From a virus, in the IMG/VR virus record IMGVR_UViG_3300009703_004110, positions 62,001 through 126,000 of that record: a DNA stretch of 64,000 bases. One strand, 5' to 3'. The position numbers were made by a program, and so were the translations under genes. A model generated the notes under the pieces. The model had not been told where the DNA came from and did no database searches. It saw nothing but the letters and a program-made list of their open reading frames with translations. This document shows, one piece after another, positions 8,086 through 16,502 of this stretch. Every line of letters begins with the position of its first letter. Position 1 is the stretch's first letter.

Positions 8086-8965
8086 TTAAATGCTCCCAGA
8101 ACAGCCCTTGGCTGAGTTCTTCTAATGTCCACTGCTTGTATGCTAGATCGTAAAGCCATTGCGTTCTATCTGGCGTAATAGGGTCATTAATTTTTGTTAA
8201 GTCTGTGTTTGCTATAGGATACGCCATTGAGCCTATATCGCAAGCAAACACAGGAATTCCTTGTATTGCCGCCTCTACGGCTGTATTTGAATTAAATACC
8301 ACAACAGCTTTAGCTCTTTTTAAATCCATTGCAAGCGAGTTCTGAGACCATTCTAGCCACTTTGGTGTAGCAACCTCATACCACTCCTTTCTTCTTCTAA
8401 AAGAGGGGTGTGGTCTAAATACAAGCTTCCTATGCGTATTTTCAGACACTGTCTTAATAGTGTTGCTAAGCCAGTCCATATAGCCCTGCACGGATGCTGG
8501 ACGCTTTTTATATCCAGTGTTCAAATGCTGAACATTGCTATCCCACGGCACTTGTCCGCAGATTAAAATATTCTTTCCTTTGACCTTCCAATCTCGCACA
8601 TCAACATCCAGTTTTTCAAATCTATCTTTAGGACAATTTTTAACGACAAAGTCTGCACGACCATTAATTCCATTCCATCCAACAGAGTGATAAATACTTC
8701 TATTTATAAAGCCTCTTTCGAAGGTCAAAACTTTGTGCCCTAGCGAGTTTTGCGTATCATACATTTCTTTTCTGAAGCTTCCTACTTTAGACATTCTTTT
8801 GTGAAATCCGTATAGTGCGGCAATTTCTGATGGACGATATTCATCCTCATATAATACCTGATAATCTTCACCAACAGCATCTAACCCGGCTATTCCGGCC
8901 TCTAAAGTCGCTCTGACAATTCTATTTGTTCCTCTTCTAATATAGACGATGATTTTGGTTTCCAT
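8072..8965 (-). CDS. GT-B-like glycosyltransferase, paralogue D
   Basis: A 297-residue member of the five-paralogue family. Blocks seen: DWKVKGKNILICGQVPWD, RKLVFRPHPSF, NSNTAVEAAIQGIPVF and DPITPDRTQWLYDLAYKQW. The start is set at the ATG at 8965, with TTAGGGA upstream, not at 8995. It is closely related to the C-terminal half of the fused 9707 protein: both have IA-x-x-YG-H or YGF near the start, YHS-x-GW, and C-G-x-(I/V)-PWD. With the upstream gene at 8976 it forms a split version of that fusion. A Kdo-type transferase is one possibility; the donor is unknown. Confidence 0.62.
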   Translation of the reverse strand: METKIIVYIRRGTNRIVRATLEAGIAGLDAVGEDYQVLYEDEYRPSEIAALYGFHKRMSKVGSFRKEMYDTQNSLGHKVLTFERGFINRSIYHSVGWNGINGRADFVVKNCPKDRFEKLDVDVRDWKVKGKNILICGQVPWDSNVQHLNTGYKKRPASVQGYMDWLSNTIKTVSENTHRKLVFRPHPSFRRRKEWYEVATPKWLEWSQNSLAMDLKRAKAVVVFNSNTAVEAAIQGIPVFACDIGSMAYPIANTDLTKINDPITPDRTQWLYDLAYKQWTLEELSQGLFWEHLNGTS

Positions 8966-8975
8966 TTTTAAATCC

Positions 8976-9710
8976 CTAAGTACTTTGACGGTCAAAAAAT
9001 TCTCTCAAATAGGTCTTCTGAATCTTTCTAAACTCTTTTCTTTTCTTGCTTCGTCCTTTGCCAGCCCAAATTTTACTTTCTGCGCTGTAGTTCCAGTCAA
9101 TGTATTTTTTAGATAGATTAAAAAAGACTATATCCTCTCTAAGCTTAAAATATTCATAAGTCTTATTAAGAGCCTTCTGATCTGAGTACCAATTTAAAAT
9201 ATTTTCCTCTCTGATTCTTTTACAGTATTCATCCAAGAATTCTAAAGTAACCGGCCTGTTATTTAAGAAGATTATTCCGCTCAAAATATTTCCTATATCT
9301 CTCTCTTTTGGTCTGAAATGAAACATAATATGACATTTATCTTGCAGATCGAATGCACCATCTATATTATCTATTAGAACGGAATCTGCATCTATATATA
9401 CCAGATTATCGAGCTTATCTACAGTCAATAACTCTCGTATGACCTCTCCTCTAATATTTGCACTATAACAGATTACCTCACTTTTTCCCGCCCACTTAAC
9501 CGGGTCTGTGCTGAGGCTCCAGTCGTTCCTCTCTCTTACCACTACCGGCATATTTCCTACTTGCAAGGTTATCTCGTCTATAAATTCTTTTGAAGCATTA
9601 ATTAAATACAAATATATATTGACATCGGCTTGATGCTTTAAAAGTGAAGCTATAAGCGCCCTTCCGTAATTACCATAAGACTCTGTAATTATAATTAAAA
9701 TATTCTTCAC
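8976..9710 (-). CDS. GT-A fold glycosyltransferase (paralogue of the 9707 N-terminal domain)
   Basis: A 244-residue protein with a Rossmann-like start (MKNILIIITESYG) and the DxD motif VYIDADS at about 104-110, as in GT8-like GT-A enzymes. Near the end is YIDWNYSAES...GKGRSKKRK, almost the same as YIDWKYSHKS...GKGRSKKKG in the neighbouring fused protein, so the two arose by duplication. The start is a GTG at 9710 that overlaps the preceding TGA as GTGA, with GGAA upstream. It probably works together with the GT-B-like protein at 8072. Confidence 0.72.
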   Translation of the reverse strand: MKNILIIITESYGNYGRALIASLLKHQADVNIYLYLINASKEFIDEITLQVGNMPVVVRERNDWSLSTDPVKWAGKSEVICYSANIRGEVIRELLTVDKLDNLVYIDADSVLIDNIDGAFDLQDKCHIMFHFRPKERDIGNILSGIIFLNNRPVTLEFLDEYCKRIREENILNWYSDQKALNKTYEYFKLREDIVFFNLSKKYIDWNYSAESKIWAGKGRSKKRKEFRKIQKTYLREFFDRQST

Positions 9711-11374
9711 AGCACTTCCGCTAAATGCCTCCAGGCACGTCCTCGACTAATCTCCTTCAAAGTCCATTGCGAATAGGCCATGCCGGCCGTCCACTTCTTT
9801 AAATTCGGATATGCTGGATAATTAATGCTTCGAATATTATGAACTGATGCAGAGTATGCTATACTTTTATTGCTAATCATGAATACTGGGACACCAGCAA
9901 CTAAAGAATCTACGGCTATTTCGGAGCCGTAAGTTACGACGGCATAAGCATTTTCTAAGTCTTTTGTAAGACTGTGATATGACCATCTCATATTATGCGG
10001 AATTGTATCTTTAAATAATTCTTTATCAGAAAAGCCTGGGGCTGGCCTGAATACTATCTCCATTCTAGTATTCTTTTTTAGAATACGTATAGTTGCTTTA
10101 AGCCAAGATAAATAATTATTTATGGCCACATTTTGATCTTCTATATTTTCGTGAAGATCTGTCATATTATAATCCCATGGAATATCACCACATAATAAAA
10201 TATATTTTCCACTTTTACACCATGGTTCTAGTCTTACATTTAATTGTATACGCCTATCTCCAGCTGGTTTTCTAATATTAAAATTATCTACTCCGTTTGG
10301 GTTATACCAACCAGCAGAATGATAAGAATTATTTTTATGAAAGCCTTTATCAAAGATAAGTGTTTTTCCATTATAAAGCTGTTGAGAGTCGCAAATAAAT
10401 TTCTTTGATCTTCCTGCCTTGGTTGTTATATTTGGATGACCATATATAACGGCTATTTTAGATGGGCGATATTCTGACTCGCTCGCTATTGCGACCTCTT
10501 GTCCGTGCCTTTCTATACCACTTTTTGCCGCATTTAAAACATCTATTGATGATGCCGTTCTTTTGCGTTTTGCCACAGCAGTACTTTCGTGATACACGAT
10601 TATTTTAGATGTTAATAATTTGTTTTTCTCTGGGCTGATAAATAACATATCGAATGCGTTTCGATAACTTTCTTGAGCGATTACAAAAGGACCCTTTTTC
10701 TTGCTTCTGCCTTTGCCAACCCATAAGCATGACTTATGGCTGTACTTCCAGTCTATATATGTTTTACTTATATTTCCATAACTTTCTGGATAGTTATGAT
10801 ATAAATAAGATAGAGACATTTGATCTGCAAACCAAGTTAATATTCCATTGTCATTAACTTTGTCATTATATAAGTTTACAAAATCTCTTGCTTCTTGATT
10901 ATTAACATAAAACATTATGCCGCTTAAAACCTTGATTAGACCATCTTTAGGCCTAGCGTGAAATGACACATTGTACTTTTTATATCTTTCAAATAGGCCT
11001 TCTATGCTTTTTGTTATTATAGAATCTGCGTCTATATACAATAAAGAGTCAATATCTTCTGTCTCAAGCAGCTCTTTGATTATGCTAACTCGAACATTCG
11101 CACTAAAGGCCATAAGCTCGCTATATATCAAGCCACCAGCTCTTTTATCTAGTTCGTCACTTAACTCTGGACGATCTATGTTTCTGATGTTAATGGGGTA
11201 TCCAGAAGTTTTATATTTCAACTCTTCTGTAACATCTTTAGGTGTGTTAATAAGATATAAATATATATTAAGTCCCTTTTCATGAATGAAAAAAGAAGCT
11301 AATAATGCCTTAGTGTAGTCTAAATAAGATTCTGATGAAACAATTAGAATGTTTTTTTTTATCTCACTCTCCAT
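9707..11374 (-). CDS. Bifunctional glycosyltransferase: GT-A domain fused to GT-B-like paralogue E
   Basis: A protein of about 555 residues with two parts. Residues 1-260 form a GT-A domain (KKNILIVSSESY start, LLYIDADSI metal motif near 114), homologous to the separate protein at 8976. Residues 270-555 are the fifth copy of the GT-B-like family: EPWCKSGKYILLCGDIPWD, VFRPAPGF, IAVDSLVAGVPVF and YPAYPNLKKW with AYSQW. I place the start at the ATG at 11374 (MESEIKKN) rather than 11407. Two catalytic domains in one chain suggest that two successive sugars are added, as in some capsule polymerases; this is inference. Confidence 0.68.
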   Translation of the reverse strand: MESEIKKNILIVSSESYLDYTKALLASFFIHEKGLNIYLYLINTPKDVTEELKYKTSGYPINIRNIDRPELSDELDKRAGGLIYSELMAFSANVRVSIIKELLETEDIDSLLYIDADSIITKSIEGLFERYKKYNVSFHARPKDGLIKVLSGIMFYVNNQEARDFVNLYNDKVNDNGILTWFADQMSLSYLYHNYPESYGNISKTYIDWKYSHKSCLWVGKGRSKKKGPFVIAQESYRNAFDMLFISPEKNKLLTSKIIVYHESTAVAKRKRTASSIDVLNAAKSGIERHGQEVAIASESEYRPSKIAVIYGHPNITTKAGRSKKFICDSQQLYNGKTLIFDKGFHKNNSYHSAGWYNPNGVDNFNIRKPAGDRRIQLNVRLEPWCKSGKYILLCGDIPWDYNMTDLHENIEDQNVAINNYLSWLKATIRILKKNTRMEIVFRPAPGFSDKELFKDTIPHNMRWSYHSLTKDLENAYAVVTYGSEIAVDSLVAGVPVFMISNKSIAYSASVHNIRSINYPAYPNLKKWTAGMAYSQWTLKEISRGRAWRHLAEVL

Positions 11375-12167
11375 AGCCAAACTCACGCAGTCTGAGCCAT
11401 TCATCACCGTACTTCCAGTCTATTCCTCGTTTTGGTTCCCATATATCAAACCAAGGACCACCATTAGTGAAGTGAACGTTCTTAGCTTCTAAGCTTTCGG
11501 GAGAATGGCCTGGTAACCAATTCCACTCCTCTGGCAATTCACCTATATCTTTATCCTCTAGCCACTTCAGATTATGTAACCAAGTTCCTGGCTTAGTGCT
11601 AACATCAGCCGCTGTTAAATTGTGATGAGCCTGATGGCCGCAATTCCAGAGCATAACACTGGACCAGTTTTTTCTACTATAAAATGTTTGTGGGCATCCG
11701 TAGAGCTTGACAGCAACTTTGCCACCATCCTCAAACTGATGCTTAACACACTGTAAAGCTGGCGCGTCTGCAGTAGCGTAGCGATCAAATATCTCACACG
11801 GGTCGCTGCGAAAATACATATCGTTATCCATAAACAAAGCAAACCCTTCGTGCTGGTTTAAAAAAGGAACTAAAAATCTTGAAAAACTGAACTCTGTCGA
11901 ATACGGCTTACCATCGAACCTGTCTACCATATGGTCTACTTTATTTTGCCCCCATACAGTGGATTCTACATGCGGAACCCTAAAATATAATCCACTTCTT
12001 CTTAAGCTTGTCTGATTTAAGGTCACAATATTAAGCGGCCTAGAGGCGTGTCTTAGGATTGAGTCTGTTAAAACTTCAGAGGCATGATGATCTCTTGGGT
12101 CATAACCGATGTATATTGTATCTAGCTTTCTAACTTCTTTATCATTCTGATTAATGACTTTTCTCAT
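11364..12167 (-). CDS. GT-A fold glycosyltransferase (GT8-like)
   Basis: A 267-residue protein with TIYIGYDPRDHHASEV near the N-terminus, the metal-binding motif FMDNDMYF at about 112-119, and HFTNGGPWF near the C-terminus. The combination of a D-x-D with a late H-x-x-x-G-x-x-W segment is characteristic of GT8-like retaining enzymes and related phage proteins. The ATG at 12167 has AAGGAG eight bases upstream; the upstream in-frame TTG at 12173 is rejected. The gene overlaps the HAD gene by 17 bases. Confidence 0.72.
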   Translation of the reverse strand: MRKVINQNDKEVRKLDTIYIGYDPRDHHASEVLTDSILRHASRPLNIVTLNQTSLRRSGLYFRVPHVESTVWGQNKVDHMVDRFDGKPYSTEFSFSRFLVPFLNQHEGFALFMDNDMYFRSDPCEIFDRYATADAPALQCVKHQFEDGGKVAVKLYGCPQTFYSRKNWSSVMLWNCGHQAHHNLTAADVSTKPGTWLHNLKWLEDKDIGELPEEWNWLPGHSPESLEAKNVHFTNGGPWFDIWEPKRGIDWKYGDEWLRLREFGYGE

Positions 12168-12954
12168 CAGCAATTCTCCTTACTATAGACTCTATAATTT
12201 CGAGTGTTTGCGCGGGATCACGAGTTTTATATGCAAAGCCCGTAGGTTTAATAGCGTCATATAAAGCAGCATCATTACCAAATTCTTCGCATCTATCACC
12301 TACGAACCATATTTTTTCATAGTCATCGAAATGCTTTAGAACATATGTTTTATCCCAGCCTGACGGATAAATATCAAACGAGGTATTTCCACCTAGTACC
12401 GCCGTTACTCTGCTATCTATCCTTTTAAGCCTTCTATTTAACCTTCCCAAAAAACGAACTCTAAGGCCGGTCTCTTGATCTAATTCTCTAAACTGTTCTC
12501 GTTGATCTGTATTAGCATTTCTACCGATCGGGCACCAATTTATCATTGAGCCTCTAAGCTCTAAAAAATTACCCGTTAAGGGGATTAAAAGCCCTTTCTC
12601 TTTGACAAGACATTTTTGTAAGTCAAAAATAATGGCCATTATTCCGGCCATTACTTCAGCACCTAAATGCTCTTCCATATTATTGAAATAAATCTCTTCA
12701 TAGTCGTCGATCTTATCTTTATGCTTATAAACCTTTGTGCCATTACATGGTAAAATTATAATTCTATTTAAAAGCATATCTTCAAATACTTGCGGCATTT
12801 GCTCTTGCAAGTAATTATAATCGCTTCCTGAAACTACTCCCACTTCTGCGACCCAAAGCAACTCCATTAATGCTTTAGCTATTTCATCTCCCATTTGGCC
12901 GCGCGCAGGTGTTAATGTGCCGTCCATGTCGAACAGCACCAGATGATCGGACAT
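12151..12954 (-). CDS. HAD-superfamily enzyme resembling eukaryotic-type phosphomannomutase
   Basis: A 267-residue HAD protein. Motif I is LFDMDGTLTPAR at about residues 7-18. It is followed by VGVVSGSDYNYLQEQM and, at the C-terminus, WFVGDRCEEFGNDAALYDA plus KTRDPAQTLEII. These strings are characteristic of the PMM1/PMM2 type (HAD subclass IIB), which converts mannose-6-P to mannose-1-P; no mannose-1-P guanylyltransferase is visible here. TAGGAG precedes the ATG at 12954. Alternatively it acts as a sugar phosphatase and could fill the missing Kdo-8-P phosphatase step. The family is clear; the reaction is less so. Confidence 0.75.
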   Translation of the reverse strand: MSDHLVLFDMDGTLTPARGQMGDEIAKALMELLWVAEVGVVSGSDYNYLQEQMPQVFEDMLLNRIIILPCNGTKVYKHKDKIDDYEEIYFNNMEEHLGAEVMAGIMAIIFDLQKCLVKEKGLLIPLTGNFLELRGSMINWCPIGRNANTDQREQFRELDQETGLRVRFLGRLNRRLKRIDSRVTAVLGGNTSFDIYPSGWDKTYVLKHFDDYEKIWFVGDRCEEFGNDAALYDAIKPTGFAYKTRDPAQTLEIIESIVRRIADEKSH

Positions 12955-12955
12955 C

Positions 12956-13426
12956 TTAACTCCTAGATTTAGCAACCAGTTCACTACTGCTCTGAACCTT
13001 TCCACCGCCAACATTCCACAACATGTAGATGCCAAGTTCATTACAGACCTTTACTTCTGGTACGTTATCAGATTTTCTGTCGCCACCATTGGCAAAGAAA
13101 TCTGGACATAGTCTTCTTAGTGCTTCACAAACTGAACCATCCGAGTCATCCACATGGCTCACATGCACTACGCCTCTTATCGCAGATAATATTTCTGCTC
13201 TCTCCTCAAAAGACATAAATACATAACCTTTCTTTCTCATTAGCCACTCATCACTGTTGGCCACAACAATAACTTCCTTGCCACCCTTAGCGGCATCTAA
13301 AATCATTTGAACGTGGCCAACGTGTATTGGGTCAAATCCACCGGAAACAACTACCGAACTCTGTTCGTACCCGTCATAAGTCTTTTTGGTTTCCCAACTT
13401 CCATCATCATTTAACGGCATCATCAT
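12956..13426 (-). CDS. HxGH nucleotidyltransferase (cytidylyltransferase-like)
   Basis: A 156-residue enzyme with the nucleotidyltransferase signature GGFDPIHVGHVQM (HVGH at 35-38) and a later Ser-containing loop (KVQSSSELV) in the place of the family's second motif. Relatives transfer CMP or AMP to small phosphates, for example glycerol-3-P cytidylyltransferase or the HldE C-terminal domain. Three consecutive ATGs follow GAGGAG, so the true start is one of 13426, 13423 or 13420. It is placed among Kdo and mannose genes, so its product may be an activated sugar; the substrate is not visible. Confidence 0.75.
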   Translation of the reverse strand: MMMPLNDDGSWETKKTYDGYEQSSVVVSGGFDPIHVGHVQMILDAAKGGKEVIVVANSDEWLMRKKGYVFMSFEERAEILSAIRGVVHVSHVDDSDGSVCEALRRLCPDFFANGGDRKSDNVPEVKVCNELGIYMLWNVGGGKVQSSSELVAKSRS

Positions 13427-14000
13427 CTCCTCTGGCTACTTGCCCTAAGTATCCACCATGATGTCTCTTAGCGTACTCCTCTTTCGTAAATTTTTTCTTT
13501 TCCATCACGACCATAGCTAGTACGTCGCCAATAACTAACATCACTGTTGTTGAGCATGTTGGGGCCATGCCTAGTGGGCATACCTCCGGGTATCCTCCGG
13601 TTTCAATCACTACATCAGATTGTACTGCCAGCGGCGCATCTTTATTAGCAGTGACTGTGATTAGCTTTAAATCACACAGTTGCTTTGCCAAATAAGTAGA
13701 CTCAATAATCTCTCGTGTCTTGCCAGAGTTAGAAAAAGCAATCATTAGATCGCCCTCTGCTACCATTCCAAGATCACCATGTTGAGCTTCGCACGGATGA
13801 AGATAAAAGGCAGGCGTCCCTGTTGACGCGAAAGTAGCGGACACTTTTCTAGCTATTAGCCCCGCCTTCCCCATTCCTATAAAGACAAGCTTGCCTTTAC
13901 ACTTTAGTATCTCCTCTACTGCTTCATCAATTCCGGTCAAAGGAATGGCTTTAATTGCATTAACCTCTTCCTTCAGCACCTCTTTAGCTGTTCTTCGCAT
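13407..14000 (-). CDS. kdsD: D-arabinose-5-phosphate isomerase, SIS domain only
   Basis: Interconverts ribulose-5-P and arabinose-5-P, the first step towards Kdo. This is a single SIS domain: FIGMGKAG near 41-47, the catalytic-histidine segment EAQHGDLG near 71-78, and SNSGKTRE at 90-97. At 197 residues it lacks the two C-terminal CBS domains of E. coli KdsD/GutQ (about 320 residues), like other short isomerases. The gene overlaps KdsB by 17 bases, which supports a role in one pathway. A GmhA-type isomerase is an alternative, but the motif order fits KdsD better. Confidence 0.85.
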   Translation of the reverse strand: MRRTAKEVLKEEVNAIKAIPLTGIDEAVEEILKCKGKLVFIGMGKAGLIARKVSATFASTGTPAFYLHPCEAQHGDLGMVAEGDLMIAFSNSGKTREIIESTYLAKQLCDLKLITVTANKDAPLAVQSDVVIETGGYPEVCPLGMAPTCSTTVMLVIGDVLAMVVMEKKKFTKEEYAKRHHGGYLGQVARGDDDAVK

Positions 14001-14757
14001 CTATCATACCTCGCATTATTGCTCTTGCTTTATCTAAGTCTTTCTGTGTGTCAACTGAAAATTTCTCAGAATCATTACAGTTGGTTGTTCTTATAGTAAT
14101 CTTATTAAATAGCCAAGTAAGCTGCTCTAATTTTTCAGTTTCTTCTAGATATGACATTGGTAAATTTTTAATGATATCTAAAGTAGGACGTGTAAAGCCA
14201 TATGTGCCTACATGTTGGGCATACGGATTATATAGTACCCGATCTCGGCAATGCGGTATTGGACTTCTGCTAAAATATATTGCATCATTATTCTTATCTA
14301 GAACTACTTTAGCTATAGTATCATCGTTTATAGCGTTTTCTGATAGCTCTGTTACAAGAGTAGTGACGGCTATTTCTTTTGGGTCTAAAGATCGCAAGAA
14401 GTCTACTGAATCTTGTACAATTTTTAATGATATTAGAGGCTGGTCTCCTTGGATGTTCAAAAAGTAATCATATCCTGGGTATAATTCCGCCACTTCTGCG
14501 ACCCGTAAAGTGCCGGATATATGATCATGACTTGTCATTACTACAGTTCCACCAAATCCCTCTACTGCTTTAAAAATTCTGATATCATCGGTTGCAACCA
14601 TAGTCGTTGGCAGAATTTTAATTACTCGCTCATAAACCCATTGTATCATAGGCCTGCCACAAATATCCGCCAGAGGCTTCCCTGGCAGCCTGCTAGAATC
14701 ATATCTAGCAGGAATTACTCCAAGCACATTTGCTGACATATTACTCATCTTCTTCAC
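13984..14757 (-). CDS. kdsB: CMP-Kdo synthetase (3-deoxy-manno-octulosonate cytidylyltransferase)
   Basis: Activates Kdo with CTP to give CMP-Kdo. The N-terminal signature VIPARYDSSRLPGKPL (residues 14-29) and the following GRPMIQWVYER are those of KdsB. Later blocks NIQGDQPL and HVGTYGFTR match the CTP/Kdo-binding parts, and its 257 residues match the family's usual size. The ATG at 14757 overlaps the dioxygenase gene; ATGs at 14748 and 14739 are also possible. It is transcribed with KdsD, while KdsA lies about 8 kb upstream in the same transcription direction. Confidence 0.93.
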   Translation of the reverse strand: MKKMSNMSANVLGVIPARYDSSRLPGKPLADICGRPMIQWVYERVIKILPTTMVATDDIRIFKAVEGFGGTVVMTSHDHISGTLRVAEVAELYPGYDYFLNIQGDQPLISLKIVQDSVDFLRSLDPKEIAVTTLVTELSENAINDDTIAKVVLDKNNDAIYFSRSPIPHCRDRVLYNPYAQHVGTYGFTRPTLDIIKNLPMSYLEETEKLEQLTWLFNKITIRTTNCNDSEKFSVDTQKDLDKARAIMRGMIDAKNS

Positions 14758-15706
14758 ACATCCAAAATGGGTTCATTCTAAATAGCCCGGTCATTGCGTC
14801 TCTGACAGTTCCGTCCTTCGCAATACCTCTGGCATGGAAGCCCCTTGTGTTAACAATAACCAAAGAATTCCCATCAATAGCCTCTGCGGTTATGGAATTT
14901 CTATAGCCCATTGCCTTGATTTCTTTAGCAGAAGCTCTAAAAGACCCCTCTCTAGTTCCCTTGTTTGATGATTTATATGCATCAATAATTAATTTCTGAG
15001 ACCACGCCAATCTTCCTGGAATACTTCTATGAGATCCTTTAACGTATCTTGTTGGTCCTTGCTCTAAAGTCATTGGGGCTAAATAAAACCAAAATTTAAT
15101 AGTTGGATGGAAAGTATCTTCGTGTATTTGCTTTTGTATATCATTATCTCTATGAACTAAGCGCTCTACTCGCTTGTCATGGAATACGAAGTCGTCTCGT
15201 CCATTGGCCATTCTAACTAGATCAATTAACTCTGGATTATTAAAGAAGCTGAAAAGCTCTTCGTGATGTTTATTTAATCGCAAATATGAGTGCTTCCAGT
15301 TATCAAATCTATCCCTTGGTTGCTCCGCTATTAATCTATAAAATTTCTTTCTAATTCTCTTAAGCTCTTTGCCTTTAATAAAGTCAGGAATTATAACCAT
15401 CCCATCTTCATAAAAGGACCTGATGTAATCATTATGTAGATTGTATGTCATCTCTCGATCATATATAGCTTCCGCCAGGACTACTCTGAAAATATAGAGC
15501 CCCTTTCTATTAAGCTCTTCATCTTTTAAAACTGGAAAGCGTCGAAATTTTTTCTCCTTACTGAAAATCACACTTCTCTCCGCTTCCGGCAGTGAATATA
15601 TAATATCTAGTATTCCAGAGAAATCTTTTTCTCCAAATACTGAGCAAACCTCCTCTTCGTCATATTCATATTCACTAAGAACTCTTTCTATATATTCTCT
15701 CCTCAT
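14741..15706 (-). CDS. PhyH-like Fe(II)/2-oxoglutarate dioxygenase
   Basis: A 321-residue oxygenase of the phytanoyl-CoA dioxygenase family. The iron ligands are visible as H195-x-D197 (IHEDTFH) and a distal H291 (NTRGFHARG); R302 (VRDAMTGLFRM) is placed to bind 2-oxoglutarate. Between them is YVKGSHR, a common family segment. The first 100 residues are an extra N-terminal region. Such enzymes hydroxylate small molecules or sugars. With a second dioxygenase at 17718 it suggests oxidative tailoring of the glycan; the substrate is unknown. Confidence 0.8.
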   Translation of the reverse strand: MRREYIERVLSEYEYDEEEVCSVFGEKDFSGILDIIYSLPEAERSVIFSKEKKFRRFPVLKDEELNRKGLYIFRVVLAEAIYDREMTYNLHNDYIRSFYEDGMVIIPDFIKGKELKRIRKKFYRLIAEQPRDRFDNWKHSYLRLNKHHEELFSFFNNPELIDLVRMANGRDDFVFHDKRVERLVHRDNDIQKQIHEDTFHPTIKFWFYLAPMTLEQGPTRYVKGSHRSIPGRLAWSQKLIIDAYKSSNKGTREGSFRASAKEIKAMGYRNSITAEAIDGNSLVIVNTRGFHARGIAKDGTVRDAMTGLFRMNPFWMCEEDE

Positions 15707-15712
15707 AAAACC

Positions 15713-16501
15713 TCACAAAATTTCTATATTTTTATTACATTCAGACAGCCACCACGCCACTTCTGTAAAGGTGCTCATATACGTACCTAATATAGTCTTG
15801 CCCTTTGCCAATAAGTATAGGTCAATAATGTCATCTTCAATAGTTCTATCTTCTGAGTTGGAGTAGACTATTATTCTATCTCCAAAAACTTCTTCTAGTC
15901 GCCTTATATGACTTAATGAATCTGAGGCCACAAAGAATGTAACGCTCGAATCAAACTGCTTCATTCTTGAAATAAATTTATTGATATCAAAGTTTTTTCT
16001 TCTTGAGCTTCCGGCTATATCATACCACGTTCTCATATGTACTGAGATGGTCTCTTTATCAAAGCGCCGCTTATAGAATTTGATTATCTTTCTTTGATAT
16101 CTTCTTTTTAATTTTATTTGTTTAAAAATATCAATATAGACATCTTGAACTGATTTCGGTATCCTGTTGTATTCTAGATCAATATTTCTTCCGCTCTTAT
16201 TTCCTTTTTTATCTGAGAACTTTGAAAATCCGACTGGCAAATCATCATCATCCATAATAGCCAGCCTCCATGAGTCATAAAATTTAGATCTCTTCGGAAA
16301 CGGCTCTGTAACCTCAATGTCATTTTCAAAAAAGTCTGAAAATCTACTTTCTGGCCTATGAGGTGTTCTGCCGTTCTTGTCAATATAGATATTGATGATT
16401 GGTCTCCAAAAAATACCATGACTTTTCGGCTCCAATCTCATACATGAAGCTAGGGCCTTTAATCTGTTCGCAATACCTGCATCTTCTGACGCTATTATCA
16501 T
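15713..16501 (-). CDS. O-fucosyltransferase/NodZ-like glycosyltransferase
   Basis: A 262-residue protein beginning MIIASEDAGIANRLKALAS, a pattern seen at the start of NodZ and protein O-fucosyltransferase-like enzymes. It continues with the basic ISVHMRTWYD (the H-x-R GDP-fucose phosphate-binding motif) and FFVASDS, then a late ILGTYMSTFTEVAWWLS. These are the usual GT23/GT65-type landmarks. The start is the ATG at 16501, just after the aminotransferase stop, with CAGGTG upstream; the longer frame to 16558 is rejected. A GDP-fucose-like donor fits the gmd/fcl genes nearby. Confidence 0.6.
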   Translation of the reverse strand: MIIASEDAGIANRLKALASCMRLEPKSHGIFWRPIINIYIDKNGRTPHRPESRFSDFFENDIEVTEPFPKRSKFYDSWRLAIMDDDDLPVGFSKFSDKKGNKSGRNIDLEYNRIPKSVQDVYIDIFKQIKLKRRYQRKIIKFYKRRFDKETISVHMRTWYDIAGSSRRKNFDINKFISRMKQFDSSVTFFVASDSLSHIRRLEEVFGDRIIVYSNSEDRTIEDDIIDLYLLAKGKTILGTYMSTFTEVAWWLSECNKNIEIL

Positions 16502-16502
16502 T

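Noticed and set aside
2668-11374. Naming the five-paralogue family as Kdo transferases
   Set aside because: The resemblance to KpsC/KpsS rests on short patterns only; the presence of Kdo genes nearby is suggestive but not enough for a name.
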